Shown: positions 25,631 to 35,387 of the stretch, in pieces
Layout of the letters: every line of letters starts with the position of its first letter
Position numbering within the stretch: the stretch's first letter is position 1
NCBI RefSeq assembly: GCF_011751075.1
Contig: NZ_JAALLN010000001.1
Span: 62,001 to 126,000 of the forward strand
Direction: 5' to 3'
DNA from: Flavobacterium poyangense
Lineage (GTDB): Bacteria; Bacteroidota; Bacteroidia; Flavobacteriales; Flavobacteriaceae
Length of the DNA stretch: 64,000 bases
The notes under the pieces: model-generated
What the model was told of the DNA's origin: nothing
Databases searched by the model: none
The model's input: only the letters and a program-made list of their open reading frames with translations
Made by a program: the position numbers and the translations under genes

Positions 25631-27766
25631 TTATAAATTCTTAATCACAAATTCGCTTCTTCTGTTTAATTCATGTTCTTCTTCTGTACAGGAGTCTGCT
25701 ACTTTACACTTTACAATTGGTACTGATTCCCCATACCCTTTGGCAAGTACTCTTTTGGGATCAATTCCGGATTCTATTAAAAATGCTCTGGTCGAAGAAG
25801 CCCTTTTCTGAGACAAATCTTCATTAAACTTAGCATTTCCTCTCGAATCGGTATGCGATCCGATCTCAATAACCATATCCGGATATTTTTTCATCAGGGC
25901 AACAACTCTGCCTAAAACGACCTTAGACTCTTTACGAATGTACCACATATTGTAATCAAAATAAATGGGATCCGTTTTTATAAGCAATCGGTCATTTTCT
26001 TTTACAACATCTTTTTCTTGTTTTAAAATCTGCTCTACTTTTTCTTTTTTCTTGACTTCAGCTGCTGCAATTTCGTCTGCTTTGGCTTTTTTCTCGGCTT
26101 CTTTCAAAGCTATAACTGCCAAGGCTTCTTTCTCTCTTTTCTCTTCAACCAGACGTTGTTCTTCTTTCTTTTTATTTTCGGCGATCTGTTGTTCTTCTAA
26201 TTTAATTGCCTCAATAGATCGTAATGTCATAGAAGCATCATTACTGGTATTTCTGGTTTTTCCGGATGTTAAAGCTCTTGATTCGTTTGTATATTTTTCT
26301 TTGAATGCCAAAACAATGAAGGAACTTTCGCAATTGACCGTAAAACTAAATTTCCCGTCTGCACCGGTAGTAATCGTACCTATTGTTTTTTTGTCTGAAT
26401 CCTGTAGTATAACCGTTGCATTTTCTAATACCTGCTTTGTATCAAAATCAGTAATAGTCCCGGCAATAAATTGTTTACAATCTTCTACTATTAATTCTTT
26501 AATCTCTTTAAATTGATAAATATCATCACTCCCCTTTCCTCCTTCTCTGTTTGAAGCAAAATAACCTTCTTTACCATCCGAAACGGTAAACGAAAAATCA
26601 TCTAAATTAGAATTTAAGGGCAGACCAATATTTACCGGTTTTGAATAGTCATTTTTGCCAATATCAGAAACAAAAACATCCAGCGATCCATATCCTAAAT
26701 GTCCGTCTGAAGAAAAATAAAGCTTATTATCCTCTGAGACAAAAGGAAACTGCTCTCTTTTACTGGTATTAATAACTGGGCCCAGATTTTTTGGTGTATC
26801 AAATGCCCCTTTATTAATGTTTACAGAAAAAATATCAAAAGACCCCACTGTTCCCGGCATATCTGAAGAGAAATACAGTACTTTTTCATCAGCACTTAAG
26901 GCAGGATGCTCGACAGAATAATTTGGACTGTTAAACGGAAGTGCTGTTATATTGGTCCATTTTCCGTCGACTAATTCGGCTTTAAAAATCTGAAGATTCG
27001 AGATTTTCTGGTCGTTTTTCTTTTTCTTTCCGTTTTTTGAATTGTTACGGGTAAAATAAATGGTTTTGCCGTCTTTTGTAAAAACTGCATTAGATTCGTG
27101 CATTCCGGTTTTTAATTCATCTGCAAAATAATGTAGAACTGCTTCTTTGGAATTAACATTTTTTATGGGTACGGCAACTAAATTTAAATAGGTTTCATTA
27201 TCCCACTTAAATTTTTTATCAAACAGACTTGGTTTTAATTTGACTCCTGCAAAAACCAAATTATCTTTATATTCTACAGCACCAAACTCAGAATTTGGCG
27301 TATTTATTGCCAGATTTTTAATCTCAAACCGATTGCCGATAGCGGAGACATTTTCTAGTTCTTTTAGTTCTTTTTCGAAATAAACAGCGTCTTGTGCATT
27401 GGCAGATTTTGCATAATATTCTCTAAGAGCAGCATTAGCCTGATCTTCACTGTTACTGGCCTTTAATGTTTGTGCATATCGGTAGTAATATTCTCTGTCT
27501 AAATCTTTATCGTAACTTTTTATCAAAAGCCTGTAATAACGTTGGGCTTTTATCAGATTATTGGTGTAATAATAAGAATCTGCTAAATTTCTAATAACCT
27601 CCTGAGAAGGCTTGTCTGCTGCCAATTTTTCATACAATACAATAGCTTCACTATAATAGGTTTTATCAAAAAATCGCTTGGCTCTAATCAAATCCTGATC
27701 CTGAGCCTTTATAAACTGTATTGAAAATACGAATATAATAACGAGTAGTTTTTTCATATTTTTCAT
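25631..27766 (-). CDS. OmpA-family protein with TPR and PD40 repeats, T9SS-associated
   Basis: About 711 residues from the start used here. Order of parts: signal peptide; TPR-like repeats (about 20-140); PD40/WD40-like beta-propeller repeats (about 170-430), such as PALSADEKVLYFSSDMPG; a carboxypeptidase-regulatory-like domain (about 440-520); an Ala/Lys/Glu coiled coil; and a C-terminal OmpA peptidoglycan-binding domain with EIGSHTDSRGNAKFNEDLSQ and LNRRSEFVI. I start at 27766, one base after the PorP/SprF stop codon; the frame is open nine codons further upstream. It is the third gene of a unit with a PorP/SprF protein and a type B CTD protein, a common T9SS-linked trio. Likely links the outer-membrane machinery to the cell wall. 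Confidence 0.88.
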   Translation of the reverse strand: MKNMKKLLVIIFVFSIQFIKAQDQDLIRAKRFFDKTYYSEAIVLYEKLAADKPSQEVIRNLADSYYYTNNLIKAQRYYRLLIKSYDKDLDREYYYRYAQTLKASNSEDQANAALREYYAKSANAQDAVYFEKELKELENVSAIGNRFEIKNLAINTPNSEFGAVEYKDNLVFAGVKLKPSLFDKKFKWDNETYLNLVAVPIKNVNSKEAVLHYFADELKTGMHESNAVFTKDGKTIYFTRNNSKNGKKKKNDQKISNLQIFKAELVDGKWTNITALPFNSPNYSVEHPALSADEKVLYFSSDMPGTVGSFDIFSVNINKGAFDTPKNLGPVINTSKREQFPFVSEDNKLYFSSDGHLGYGSLDVFVSDIGKNDYSKPVNIGLPLNSNLDDFSFTVSDGKEGYFASNREGGKGSDDIYQFKEIKELIVEDCKQFIAGTITDFDTKQVLENATVILQDSDKKTIGTITTGADGKFSFTVNCESSFIVLAFKEKYTNESRALTSGKTRNTSNDASMTLRSIEAIKLEEQQIAENKKKEEQRLVEEKREKEALAVIALKEAEKKAKADEIAAAEVKKKEKVEQILKQEKDVVKENDRLLIKTDPIYFDYNMWYIRKESKVVLGRVVALMKKYPDMVIEIGSHTDSRGNAKFNEDLSQKRASSTRAFLIESGIDPKRVLAKGYGESVPIVKCKVADSCTEEEHELNRRSEFVIKNL

Positions 27767-27767
27767 T

Positions 27768-28703
27768 TTAAAAGAATCTTGGTGATTTGTCAAATCCTTT
27801 TCCTAATAAATCTAAATCAAAAAGCAACATAATTTCATGAGTCCCCGAGTTAAACTGTCCCAGATTAGAAAGCGTATAATCGTAAGCATACCCCACTCTA
27901 AGTGTTGGTGTGATGTTTATGTTTACCAAGGCACTCACAGCATCATCTAATCTGTAAGCAGCTCCAAACTCAAATTTTTCGTTGTACAAAGCATTTAATG
28001 TTAAGTCTAAAGCAATCGGAGCTCCCTTAACAAATCTCGACATAAAAGCCGGTTTTAATTTCAACCTGTCATTCATCTGAAAAACATATCCGGCTGTTAA
28101 AAAAGTATGAATGTTTTCTGAACCAAAAGCATTTATACCTGATTTTTCTTCGATATGTTTCGAGTTCAATAAACCGGGAGAAGATAATCCGACATATAAA
28201 TTATCTCTGAAATAGTAAGCTCCCACTCCTATGTTTGGTTTGGTTACATTAACGTCCTGAGCGAAAGCCAAATCGGTATTGGCATTTCCGCTTTGCAGTT
28301 GAAAACCATTAAAATTGGTTTGCATAGACGTAAATCCGGCTTTTAATCCCAGAGACAGTTTGTTTTTTCCTCCTAAATTTAAAACATAGGCAAAATCGGC
28401 ATAAAAGTTATTTTCTTTTTTAGCACCATCGCCAATATCATCAGAGATTAAAGACATACCCACTTCGACTTTATCACTCACGGCTGTATGACCAAAAAAA
28501 GTAAATGTTTTTGGAGCACCATGAGCTCCAACCCACTGTGTTCTGTATAATCCGCCAAGATTTAACATGGCAGGTGTACCCGTCGCATAGGCAGGGTTCA
28601 CCACACTCATATTATACATATAATGCGTATACTCCGGATCCTGCTGCGCTGAAACCGAGGTTATATAAAAAAGGAAGGTTATATAAAATATTATTTTTTT
28701 CAT
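27768..28703 (-). CDS. PorP/SprF-family type IX secretion outer-membrane protein
   Basis: A 311-residue outer-membrane barrel. The signal peptide ends at SVSAQ. The N-terminus QDPEYTHYMYNMSVVNPAYAT is the hallmark of the PorP/SprF family (TIGR03519). SprF of F. johnsoniae is needed for secretion of the adhesin SprB. This paralogue lies directly downstream of a type B CTD protein gene (31-base gap) and one base before the OmpA-family gene, so it probably serves secretion or anchoring of that specific partner. Confidence 0.93.
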   Translation of the reverse strand: MKKIIFYITFLFYITSVSAQQDPEYTHYMYNMSVVNPAYATGTPAMLNLGGLYRTQWVGAHGAPKTFTFFGHTAVSDKVEVGMSLISDDIGDGAKKENNFYADFAYVLNLGGKNKLSLGLKAGFTSMQTNFNGFQLQSGNANTDLAFAQDVNVTKPNIGVGAYYFRDNLYVGLSSPGLLNSKHIEEKSGINAFGSENIHTFLTAGYVFQMNDRLKLKPAFMSRFVKGAPIALDLTLNALYNEKFEFGAAYRLDDAVSALVNINITPTLRVGYAYDYTLSNLGQFNSGTHEIMLLFDLDLLGKGFDKSPRFF

Positions 28704-28734
28704 TTGAAAATCGTATTAAAGAACGTACACTGAA

Positions 28735-31368
28735 TTATCTGTTTAAATAAAGGCGTCCTTGTTTTGGGGGCTTATTGCCTTTATTAAAATAGAGAACGTA
28801 AAAATAAACTCCGTTAGGCGCCATTCCGCTGCTAACACCGTTCGCTTCATAATTCAATCCGTCCCAACTGGCTTTATTTTTAAATCCTTTATACATTTCG
28901 TTTCCATATCTGTTGAAAATTTGAAGTGCATAATTCGGATACAAAAAGTCAATATCCTTAATTTCAAAAGAATCATTTACACCATCACCGTTAGGAGAAA
29001 ATCCATCTGGAATAAAAACATTTTCTAAAGAATCGCAATTTGTCAACGACACGATAACTTCAAGACTATTCTCTGACTTACAACCTGTAGTATTTTCTAA
29101 ATCAAACCCATAATACCTTGTATTTTCAGCCAACGGAGTAGTTGCCGCCAATAAATTTCCATTCGTTCGCGCGTCGTACCAAACTACCGAAGAAGGAGAA
29201 TTGGTACGACTCGTCAAATCTGCAATTGTGGGATTATCTAATCCGCAGAAACCTGCTCCTTCTGAATTTAATACCGGTGCCGGGGAATCATTTATAGTGA
29301 CCAAAATAGCCGTCGCATCTGATGTACAACCGGCAGGAGAAGTCTCGCGTACATAATAATTCTCTGATTTTAATACATAGGTAGCTGCAAGTGGTGTAGT
29401 TGCTGTATCAGAAATATACCATTTATATTGTGTCCCATTAGGCTGTAAGTTGGCAATTGTTCTGCTATCTGCTTTACAAAAAGACTGAGGCCCAGCCGAT
29501 GGAGCAACCGGAATAGGATTTATCCGAAAAGCATCTGACAAACCGCTTATATCGATACCACAACCTGTTATATTATTAGTCAGTTTTGTAATCGAAACGG
29601 CATAAGATCCCGGGTTTGGAATTGCTCCTGAAGGAAGTACAAAACTTGCATTACCACCTGATACTGCCGGTAAAGCAATTGTAAAAGGTGTAGAAGTGGT
29701 GTTATCTGAAACACTATAGTCCAACGAGATATCGGTTAAAGTACCTAGCCCGCTAATCGAAACAGAGACAGGTTCTCCAAAACAAACATCCCTAATCTGC
29801 ATTCTTACAGTGGCTGCAATCGGTAACGGATTAATAAGAATATCACCGCTCAAATTAGCTGTATTGGCGCATTGAGAAATGACATGACTAATATTGGTAA
29901 TGGTTATTACCGCATTACCGGCATTGGAACTTAAAATAGCAGGAAGCATAAAACTCGCATTACCTCCTGTAAATGTTGCTCTTGCTAATTGTCCGGTAGC
30001 TACGTTGGCACCAGTTATATTATACGTAAGATCATAGGTACCATCGGTAATTTTTATGGCATCTGAAATCTGTACTAACGCACTCTCGTTTTGACAAGTT
30101 GTAATTTTTGCAATTTTTGAATCACTTAAATCCGGTATAGCATATACGATTAAATCATCTGATAAATTATTTATAATATTAGTACAGGACTTTGAAGCGT
30201 TAGATGCTAAAATATTCACGATATTTACATTAAAAGTCCCGACTTGTTGAAAAAATTTTGAATCTAAAGGAAATATAAGAACTCCATTCGTAAAATTGGC
30301 CTGTATATCTTCTGTTCTTCCATTTGGTCCGGATACCTTATAGGTCACCAGATAAGTTCCGTTGGGAATAGCTGTATTTCCTCTTTTAATTGTAACCGAA
30401 TAACTTGCTGTTGCAATTTCCGTTTCACAGATATCATTATTAACGGTAACGGTAGCTCCCGTAAAATCAAGCTTTCTTTCAAGCCGCACTCCTACTGTTG
30501 TTTCCTGCGGCGAACAAATTGGTTTTGGAGATGAAACCCTATAAGTAAAGTAAAAAAATCCTGCCCCAAATCGATCATAAATTTTTTCAAGATCTACAAA
30601 ATGATCTCCGGAAAAAGTTAATTCTCCCGTGCTAATACGATTGCTATCAGTCCAACTTCCCCCTGCATCCTGCCCTTTCAGTAGCTTATCAAGATCAAAA
30701 TTGGTATAAGCAGACAAACCATCACTAGCACACAAAGCCAAAGGCATCGCTTGTCCCGATCTCGGAGCCCTTACAACGGTTATTACTGCTGATGAAGACA
30801 CAGCAGGACAACTGCCAATGGCAGGCATCGTATAGGTAAATCGATAATCTCCTTCAAGATTAAAAATATTAATTACAGAACCAATATTCTTATTGGTAGT
30901 ATTATCATACCATTGTCCATTATACTGTGGCCCCAAAAAGAGGCCATTAAAAGCTTCAAAAAGATTAAAAGTACCGTCTGCACTACATTGCGTAGAATTT
31001 GAAGTAACCCCAGAATAACCGCCTATAATTACTGTTATGGTTGCCGAATTATCGGTACAGCCCACCGCACCATTAACTGTGTACGTATAATGATAAATCC
31101 CACTTTGACGGATAAGATGAGCATTTAAAACTCCTGTGGTTGCATTTAACCCTCCCGACTCATCATCATCTGACCATAGTCCTCCGGCTATTGGAGCTCC
31201 TCCTAATTCTGCAAATAAATTAATTGTTTGATTAGCCGGATTAGGAATATCACATACCGTAAGATTATTATCATCTCCGGCACATTGCGCATAAATTGAA
31301 GAAGACAAAAGCGAGAAAAAAGCAAAAAACAATATAAAATATAAGAATTTGATGTAATTTCTGAACAT
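28735..31368 (-). CDS. T9SS type B sorting (gliding-motility C-terminal) surface protein
   Basis: An 877-residue secreted protein. After a signal peptide (ends SSIYAQ) come several Ig-like beta-sandwich repeats with recurring patterns such as YHYTYTVNG and FVLPSG. The end is a type B T9SS C-terminal domain (TIGR04131): FIPDGFSPNGDGVNDSFEIK, LQIFNRYGNEMYKG and NGVYFYVLYF. Proteins with this domain are exported by the T9SS, usually with a dedicated PorP/SprF partner, which is the next gene. Probable role is a cell-surface adhesin or structural protein. The ligand cannot be told. Confidence 0.92.
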   Translation of the reverse strand: MFRNYIKFLYFILFFAFFSLLSSSIYAQCAGDDNNLTVCDIPNPANQTINLFAELGGAPIAGGLWSDDDESGGLNATTGVLNAHLIRQSGIYHYTYTVNGAVGCTDNSATITVIIGGYSGVTSNSTQCSADGTFNLFEAFNGLFLGPQYNGQWYDNTTNKNIGSVINIFNLEGDYRFTYTMPAIGSCPAVSSSAVITVVRAPRSGQAMPLALCASDGLSAYTNFDLDKLLKGQDAGGSWTDSNRISTGELTFSGDHFVDLEKIYDRFGAGFFYFTYRVSSPKPICSPQETTVGVRLERKLDFTGATVTVNNDICETEIATASYSVTIKRGNTAIPNGTYLVTYKVSGPNGRTEDIQANFTNGVLIFPLDSKFFQQVGTFNVNIVNILASNASKSCTNIINNLSDDLIVYAIPDLSDSKIAKITTCQNESALVQISDAIKITDGTYDLTYNITGANVATGQLARATFTGGNASFMLPAILSSNAGNAVITITNISHVISQCANTANLSGDILINPLPIAATVRMQIRDVCFGEPVSVSISGLGTLTDISLDYSVSDNTTSTPFTIALPAVSGGNASFVLPSGAIPNPGSYAVSITKLTNNITGCGIDISGLSDAFRINPIPVAPSAGPQSFCKADSRTIANLQPNGTQYKWYISDTATTPLAATYVLKSENYYVRETSPAGCTSDATAILVTINDSPAPVLNSEGAGFCGLDNPTIADLTSRTNSPSSVVWYDARTNGNLLAATTPLAENTRYYGFDLENTTGCKSENSLEVIVSLTNCDSLENVFIPDGFSPNGDGVNDSFEIKDIDFLYPNYALQIFNRYGNEMYKGFKNKASWDGLNYEANGVSSGMAPNGVYFYVLYFNKGNKPPKQGRLYLNR

Positions 31369-31385
31369 AGATTCTATTTTTTAGA

Positions 31386-31393
31386 CAAACATA
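31386..31393 (-). promoter_or_regulatory. Possible -7 element of the T9SS trio
   Basis: The minus strand reads TATGTTTG (TAnnTTTG), 18 bases before the start codon of the type B CTD gene. No good -33 seen. Confidence 0.4.
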
Positions 31394-31507
31394 AAAAAAT
31401 ATTACTCCTTTCTAAATTAAAACTGACTATTTTTGTAACTTTTTTCCTAAAATTACAAATATTAATTTTTATTAATCATTAATAAATTTTTTTTAATGCT
31501 AAACAAC

Positions 31508-32833
31508 TTACAATTCGTCTTCAAGCTTAAATCTGAATTTCAGAATTAAACTATTTCTTTCTACTTCCAAATTAATCCAAACATCTTCTTCCGATTTTAA
31601 AAGTGCATTTATTTGCTGAAGCGAATATTTGTAAGGCAATACTTTATTGATACTCACAATAATATCACCTCGCATAAGACCACATTTTTCAGCAGCCGAA
31701 AACTTGCGAATATTTACAATTTCAAAAACCGGTTTTAAACTAAATTTATATCTAAAATCACTTCCCTTTCTCGCGTTCGCTTCCATCTCACCCAAAGACG
31801 AAGTAACTTGCACGGTCTCTAAATGAACCGTTTCCTGTACCCATTGCAAACCGTTATGCTGCACTGTAATACCGCTTTTATTATATGTAAATGGCTCTGA
31901 AAACTTGTTATTTTTTTTGAGAAACAGTTTCTGATCTGCATAATCCAACACCACCGTAAATCTTTTTAGAACTTCTCCCCCCAGAGAACCAATACGCCCC
32001 GGAACCATTTTAACATTTCGAACTGATGTTGAATCAGGAAAAGAAACAATTGGATTTTTAAAATCAAAATCAGCTATCGAAAATTTCGAAATTTTTGCCC
32101 TGTGCCCCTCAATGTCCCCACTAAAGCCTTTTCCTAAGAAATCAGGAAAATTTTTCTTCGGCAATTTTATTTTATCATTTTCAAAAACCCAAAAAGCATC
32201 ACTGTTACCAATATCAATAAGCAGTTTGGCCGGAATAGTTACACCGTCAACAACAGCTGTTGACTCGATATAAGGTTTTGCCCTTTCAATTGTAATTGGA
32301 ATTGTTTCAAATTTTTTCTCAAGCCTGCTTCTAATCTTTTCGTTATTTACATGTACCGTAACTTTTTTCTTCTGATAATTAATTTCAACTAAATTATTTT
32401 TAAAGAATTTATAGCCAATGATTCCATTTACCGGAATTCCGATATGCGAAGACAAATTAAATTCCTGGTCGAGAATAACATAAAGCAACTGATCAATAGC
32501 TTTCAAACCATGGGTTTCTAAGATATTGTTGGTCGATTTCAATCCTTCGATTTCTTCCTCACCGCCTAATCCTCTCAGTTTTATTTTTTCAACATTGTTA
32601 AAATGAACTTCTTGTTTTTCATCCATACTAAACAATATTGTTTCTTCTACACCGGAATCCAGCAGAAAATTTAATTCTACACCATTGACTTTTATGGGAA
32701 TAAAAATAAGGTTGTTAATCAATTTAAAAGGGATAGTAACCTTAGAATGCTCCTTTTGTATCAAAAAATCATTTTGAGCATTTAATAGAAAAGGTGTGAA
32801 AACCCCAAGAAACAACACGATATATTTTTTCAT
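31508..32833 (-). CDS. Aspartyl (retropepsin-like) protease with PDZ domain
   Basis: A 441-residue exported protein (signal peptide ends LLNAQ). Two retropepsin-like lobes are visible. The first has the catalytic triplet Asp59-Ser-Gly in FLLDSGVEETI; the second has Asp207-Ile-Gly in LLIDIGNSDAF, a variant of the usual D-T/S-G. The C-terminal 80 residues form a PDZ domain (AEKCGLMRGDIIVSINKVLP). Aspartyl protease plus PDZ proteins are common in Bacteroidota and are probably periplasmic. Whether the variant second lobe is active is uncertain. Divergent from the aminotransferase gene. Confidence 0.85.
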   Translation of the reverse strand: MKKYIVLFLGVFTPFLLNAQNDFLIQKEHSKVTIPFKLINNLIFIPIKVNGVELNFLLDSGVEETILFSMDEKQEVHFNNVEKIKLRGLGGEEEIEGLKSTNNILETHGLKAIDQLLYVILDQEFNLSSHIGIPVNGIIGYKFFKNNLVEINYQKKKVTVHVNNEKIRSRLEKKFETIPITIERAKPYIESTAVVDGVTIPAKLLIDIGNSDAFWVFENDKIKLPKKNFPDFLGKGFSGDIEGHRAKISKFSIADFDFKNPIVSFPDSTSVRNVKMVPGRIGSLGGEVLKRFTVVLDYADQKLFLKKNNKFSEPFTYNKSGITVQHNGLQWVQETVHLETVQVTSSLGEMEANARKGSDFRYKFSLKPVFEIVNIRKFSAAEKCGLMRGDIIVSINKVLPYKYSLQQINALLKSEEDVWINLEVERNSLILKFRFKLEDEL

Positions 32834-32956
32834 TGACAGTATTTTAGTATAAAATTAGTAAATATTTTTATAATTGTTAGATTTTCATAAGTACCTGTAA
32901 TGTTTACGTTAAATTCGAAAAAAAAATGCAAATTTGCACTTCAATACAAATAGCTC

Positions 32957-34156
32957 ATGCCAACAATTTCGCAAAAAGGCAGAAACATGCCCGAATCACC
33001 GATACGTAAACTTGCTCCTTATGCAGATATAGCAAAGCAAAAAGGACATAAAGTGTATCATTTAAACATTGGTCAACCGGATATCAAGACACCCGAAGTG
33101 GCCATGCAGGCGGTAAAAAATATTGACTTAACTATTATAGAGTACAGCCCGTCTGCCGGCTATGAAAGTTACAGAAAGAAATTAGCACAGTTTTACCAAC
33201 GCCAAAATGTAAATGTCAACCCTGAAGATATCATTATCACCACCGGTGGTTCTGAGGCCTTGTTGTTTGCGTTGGCCACAATTACAGATCCGGGAGATGA
33301 GATTATCATTCCGGAACCTTTTTATGCCAATTACAATGCGTTTTCGGCCTCAACCGGAGCAACGGTAGTTCCTGTAATTTCAACTATCGAAACGGCTTTC
33401 GCTTTGCCTAGTATCGATTCATTCGAAAAATTAATTACTCCGAAAACAAAAGTCATCTTGATTTGTAATCCCGGTAATCCAACCGGTTATTTATATTCGG
33501 AATCAGAAATCAAACAATTAGCAAGTCTGATTAAAAAACACGATTTGTATCTGATTGCTGATGAAGTTTATCGCGAGTTCCTGTACGATACAGACGATGT
33601 TCATTATTCGGTAATGAATTTAGAAGACGTACAGCAAAATGTGATTATGGTTGATTCTGTTTCTAAACGTTACAGCATGTGCGGTGCCAGAATTGGTTGT
33701 CTGGTTACCAAAAACAAAGAGGTTCTGGCAACGGTGATGAAATTCGCACAAGCACGATTGAGCCCACCCACTATTGAACAAATCGCTTGTGAAGCTGCTA
33801 TAGATACTCCACAAAGTTATTTTGACGAAGTTATTTCGGAATACAAAGACCGCAGGGATACTTTGATTACAGAATTAAATAAAATTGAAGGTGTAATCAT
33901 AACCAAGCCCAAAGGTGCCTTTTACTGTATTGCTCAGTTACCAATTGACAATGCCGATGATTTTGCACAATGGCTTCTGGAAAGTTATGATCTAAACGGA
34001 GAAACCGTAATGGTAGCTCCTGCTGCAGGTTTTTATTCTACTCCCGGAATGGGACTGAACCAGGTTAGAATTGCCTATGTTCTGAACAAAAAAGACTTAA
34101 TCAGCGCAGTAAATGTTCTTAAAGAAGCCCTTTTAGTTTACAACAGTAAAAAATAA
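32957..34156 (+). CDS. PLP-dependent class I/II aminotransferase
   Basis: Cytoplasmic fold-type I aminotransferase of 399 residues, close in layout to aspartate or aromatic aminotransferases. The PLP lysine is Lys237 in SVSKRYSMCGARIG. Cofactor contacts are NPGNPTG (171-177) and Asp202-Glu-Val-Tyr. The N-terminus MPESPIRKLAPYADIAKQKG is typical of the bacterial AspC/AspB subgroup. The exact amino donor cannot be fixed from sequence. Terminator at 34180-34213. Confidence 0.92.
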   Translation: MPTISQKGRNMPESPIRKLAPYADIAKQKGHKVYHLNIGQPDIKTPEVAMQAVKNIDLTIIEYSPSAGYESYRKKLAQFYQRQNVNVNPEDIIITTGGSEALLFALATITDPGDEIIIPEPFYANYNAFSASTGATVVPVISTIETAFALPSIDSFEKLITPKTKVILICNPGNPTGYLYSESEIKQLASLIKKHDLYLIADEVYREFLYDTDDVHYSVMNLEDVQQNVIMVDSVSKRYSMCGARIGCLVTKNKEVLATVMKFAQARLSPPTIEQIACEAAIDTPQSYFDEVISEYKDRRDTLITELNKIEGVIITKPKGAFYCIAQLPIDNADDFAQWLLESYDLNGETVMVAPAAGFYSTPGMGLNQVRIAYVLNKKDLISAVNVLKEALLVYNSKK

Positions 34157-34179
34157 TACGGCTTACCAGCATAAATCAC

Positions 34180-34213
34180 AAAAGACAATAACGACTTAAA
34201 GTTATTGTCTTTT
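34180..34213 (+). terminator. Rho-independent terminator of the aminotransferase
   Basis: AAAAGACAATAAC pairs with GTTATTGTCTTTT, followed by GCATTTT. Confidence 0.78.
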
Positions 34214-34271
34214 GCATTTTAAACAAACCGTTATTTGATTTTAATTTAACCGATATCCAAAAAGTAATCAC

Positions 34272-34616
34272 TAAATAATTTAAGTTGCTAGTTAGTAGTT
34301 GTAAAATGTATACTGTAAAATGTTGAATGTGATATACTGGTCTGAAAGGGCACATGCTTTAATTCATTAGATTTCCTTGCCTTTAGGCGAAACGATAGGA
34401 TTTAGATGAATTGTTACTGTATTTTGGTGATCTGACGCAATTTGGTAAATTTAGAAGTAAGAACTCTAAACCAAAGTAGTCAGTGGCTTTGTCTTATTCT
34501 GAATGCGCTCAACTATATGCTCGTGCAGGGTAAGATAGAAATCAATCAAACAAAACTTATTACTTTTTACATTTTACAGTACACCTTATTCAACCAGCAA
34601 CTTGAATTAAATAATA
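34272..34616. repeat. Repeat family C, element 2 (about 345 bp)
   Basis: Same layout as the element at 12281-12598. The outer inverted ends are TTTAAGTTGCTAGTT and AACCAGCAACTTGAA, with TGTAAAATG-type repeats inside. The core near 34350-34422 shares CACATGCTTTAATT and GATGAATTGTTACTGTATT. It carries about 70 extra bases (34439 to about 34509) that element 1 lacks. The 80-codon open frame across it is not credible as a gene. Confidence 0.8.
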
Positions 34617-34696
34617 AAAACGATAGAAAAGGTTTGCTTTTTATTAATTATCTTTACCGCCTTAAAAAGATATACCACATATAATAGTAGTTTTTA

Positions 34697-35368
34697 ATGA
34701 CAAATAACGAAGATTTTTTAGACGAAATAGGTGACAATCACTTTAGCAGTAATGCGCAAAACCCTCTTAGAAAGGACGCTTTTGACTTAAGTGACGATGA
34801 AAAAATAGAAAAAATAAAAAAAGATGTTGAGAACATTCTGCAAACTCTTGGAATGGATTTGACTGATGACAGCATAAAAGGCACTCCAAACAGAGTGGCT
34901 AAAATGTTTGTAAAAGAAATTTTTGGTGGTCTTAACCCTTCCAAACAACCAAAAGCTTCTACTTTTGATAATAATTACAAATACGGTGAAATGTTAGTTG
35001 AAAAAAACATTACCGTTTATTCTACCTGCGAACACCATTTATTACCAATTATCGGAAGAGCACATGTAGCTTATATTTCGAGTGGTAGAGTTATTGGTTT
35101 ATCTAAAATGAACCGAATTGTTGAATATTATGCCAAAAGACCTCAGGTTCAAGAGCGTCTAACGATGCAGATCGTTCAGGAATTACAAAAAGCGCTTGGT
35201 ACAGAAGATGTTGCCTGCGTTATCGATGCCAAACACCTTTGCGTTAATTCAAGAGGAATTAAGGATATCGAAAGCAGTACGGTAACCTCTGAATTTGGCG
35301 GAAGATTCAAAGATCCTCAAACCAAAAGAGAATTTCTTGATTACATAAAATTAGATACTCAGTTTTAG
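34697..35368 (+). CDS. folE: GTP cyclohydrolase I
   Basis: Cytoplasmic enzyme of 223 residues converting GTP to 7,8-dihydroneopterin triphosphate, the first step of tetrahydrofolate and pterin synthesis. Zinc ligands are visible as Cys111 and His114 in STCEHHLLPIIG and Cys182 in AKHLCVNSRG. Also seen are the family strings TPNRVAKMFVKEIFGGL, VIGLSKMNRIVEYYAKRPQVQ and a QERLTMQIV helix. Length is normal, with a short acidic N-terminal extension. Start chosen at the ATG of MTNNEDFLDEIGDN; no SD is seen, as is usual in this phylum. Confidence 0.97.
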   Translation: MTNNEDFLDEIGDNHFSSNAQNPLRKDAFDLSDDEKIEKIKKDVENILQTLGMDLTDDSIKGTPNRVAKMFVKEIFGGLNPSKQPKASTFDNNYKYGEMLVEKNITVYSTCEHHLLPIIGRAHVAYISSGRVIGLSKMNRIVEYYAKRPQVQERLTMQIVQELQKALGTEDVACVIDAKHLCVNSRGIKDIESSTVTSEFGGRFKDPQTKREFLDYIKLDTQF

Positions 35369-35387
35369 TTTAATCGGTAAATCATTA

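Noticed and set aside
34442..34684. Open frame of 80 codons upstream of folE
   Set aside because: It runs through repeat family C element 2 and its extra segment; the corresponding region of element 1 is not open, and no family is recognisable.
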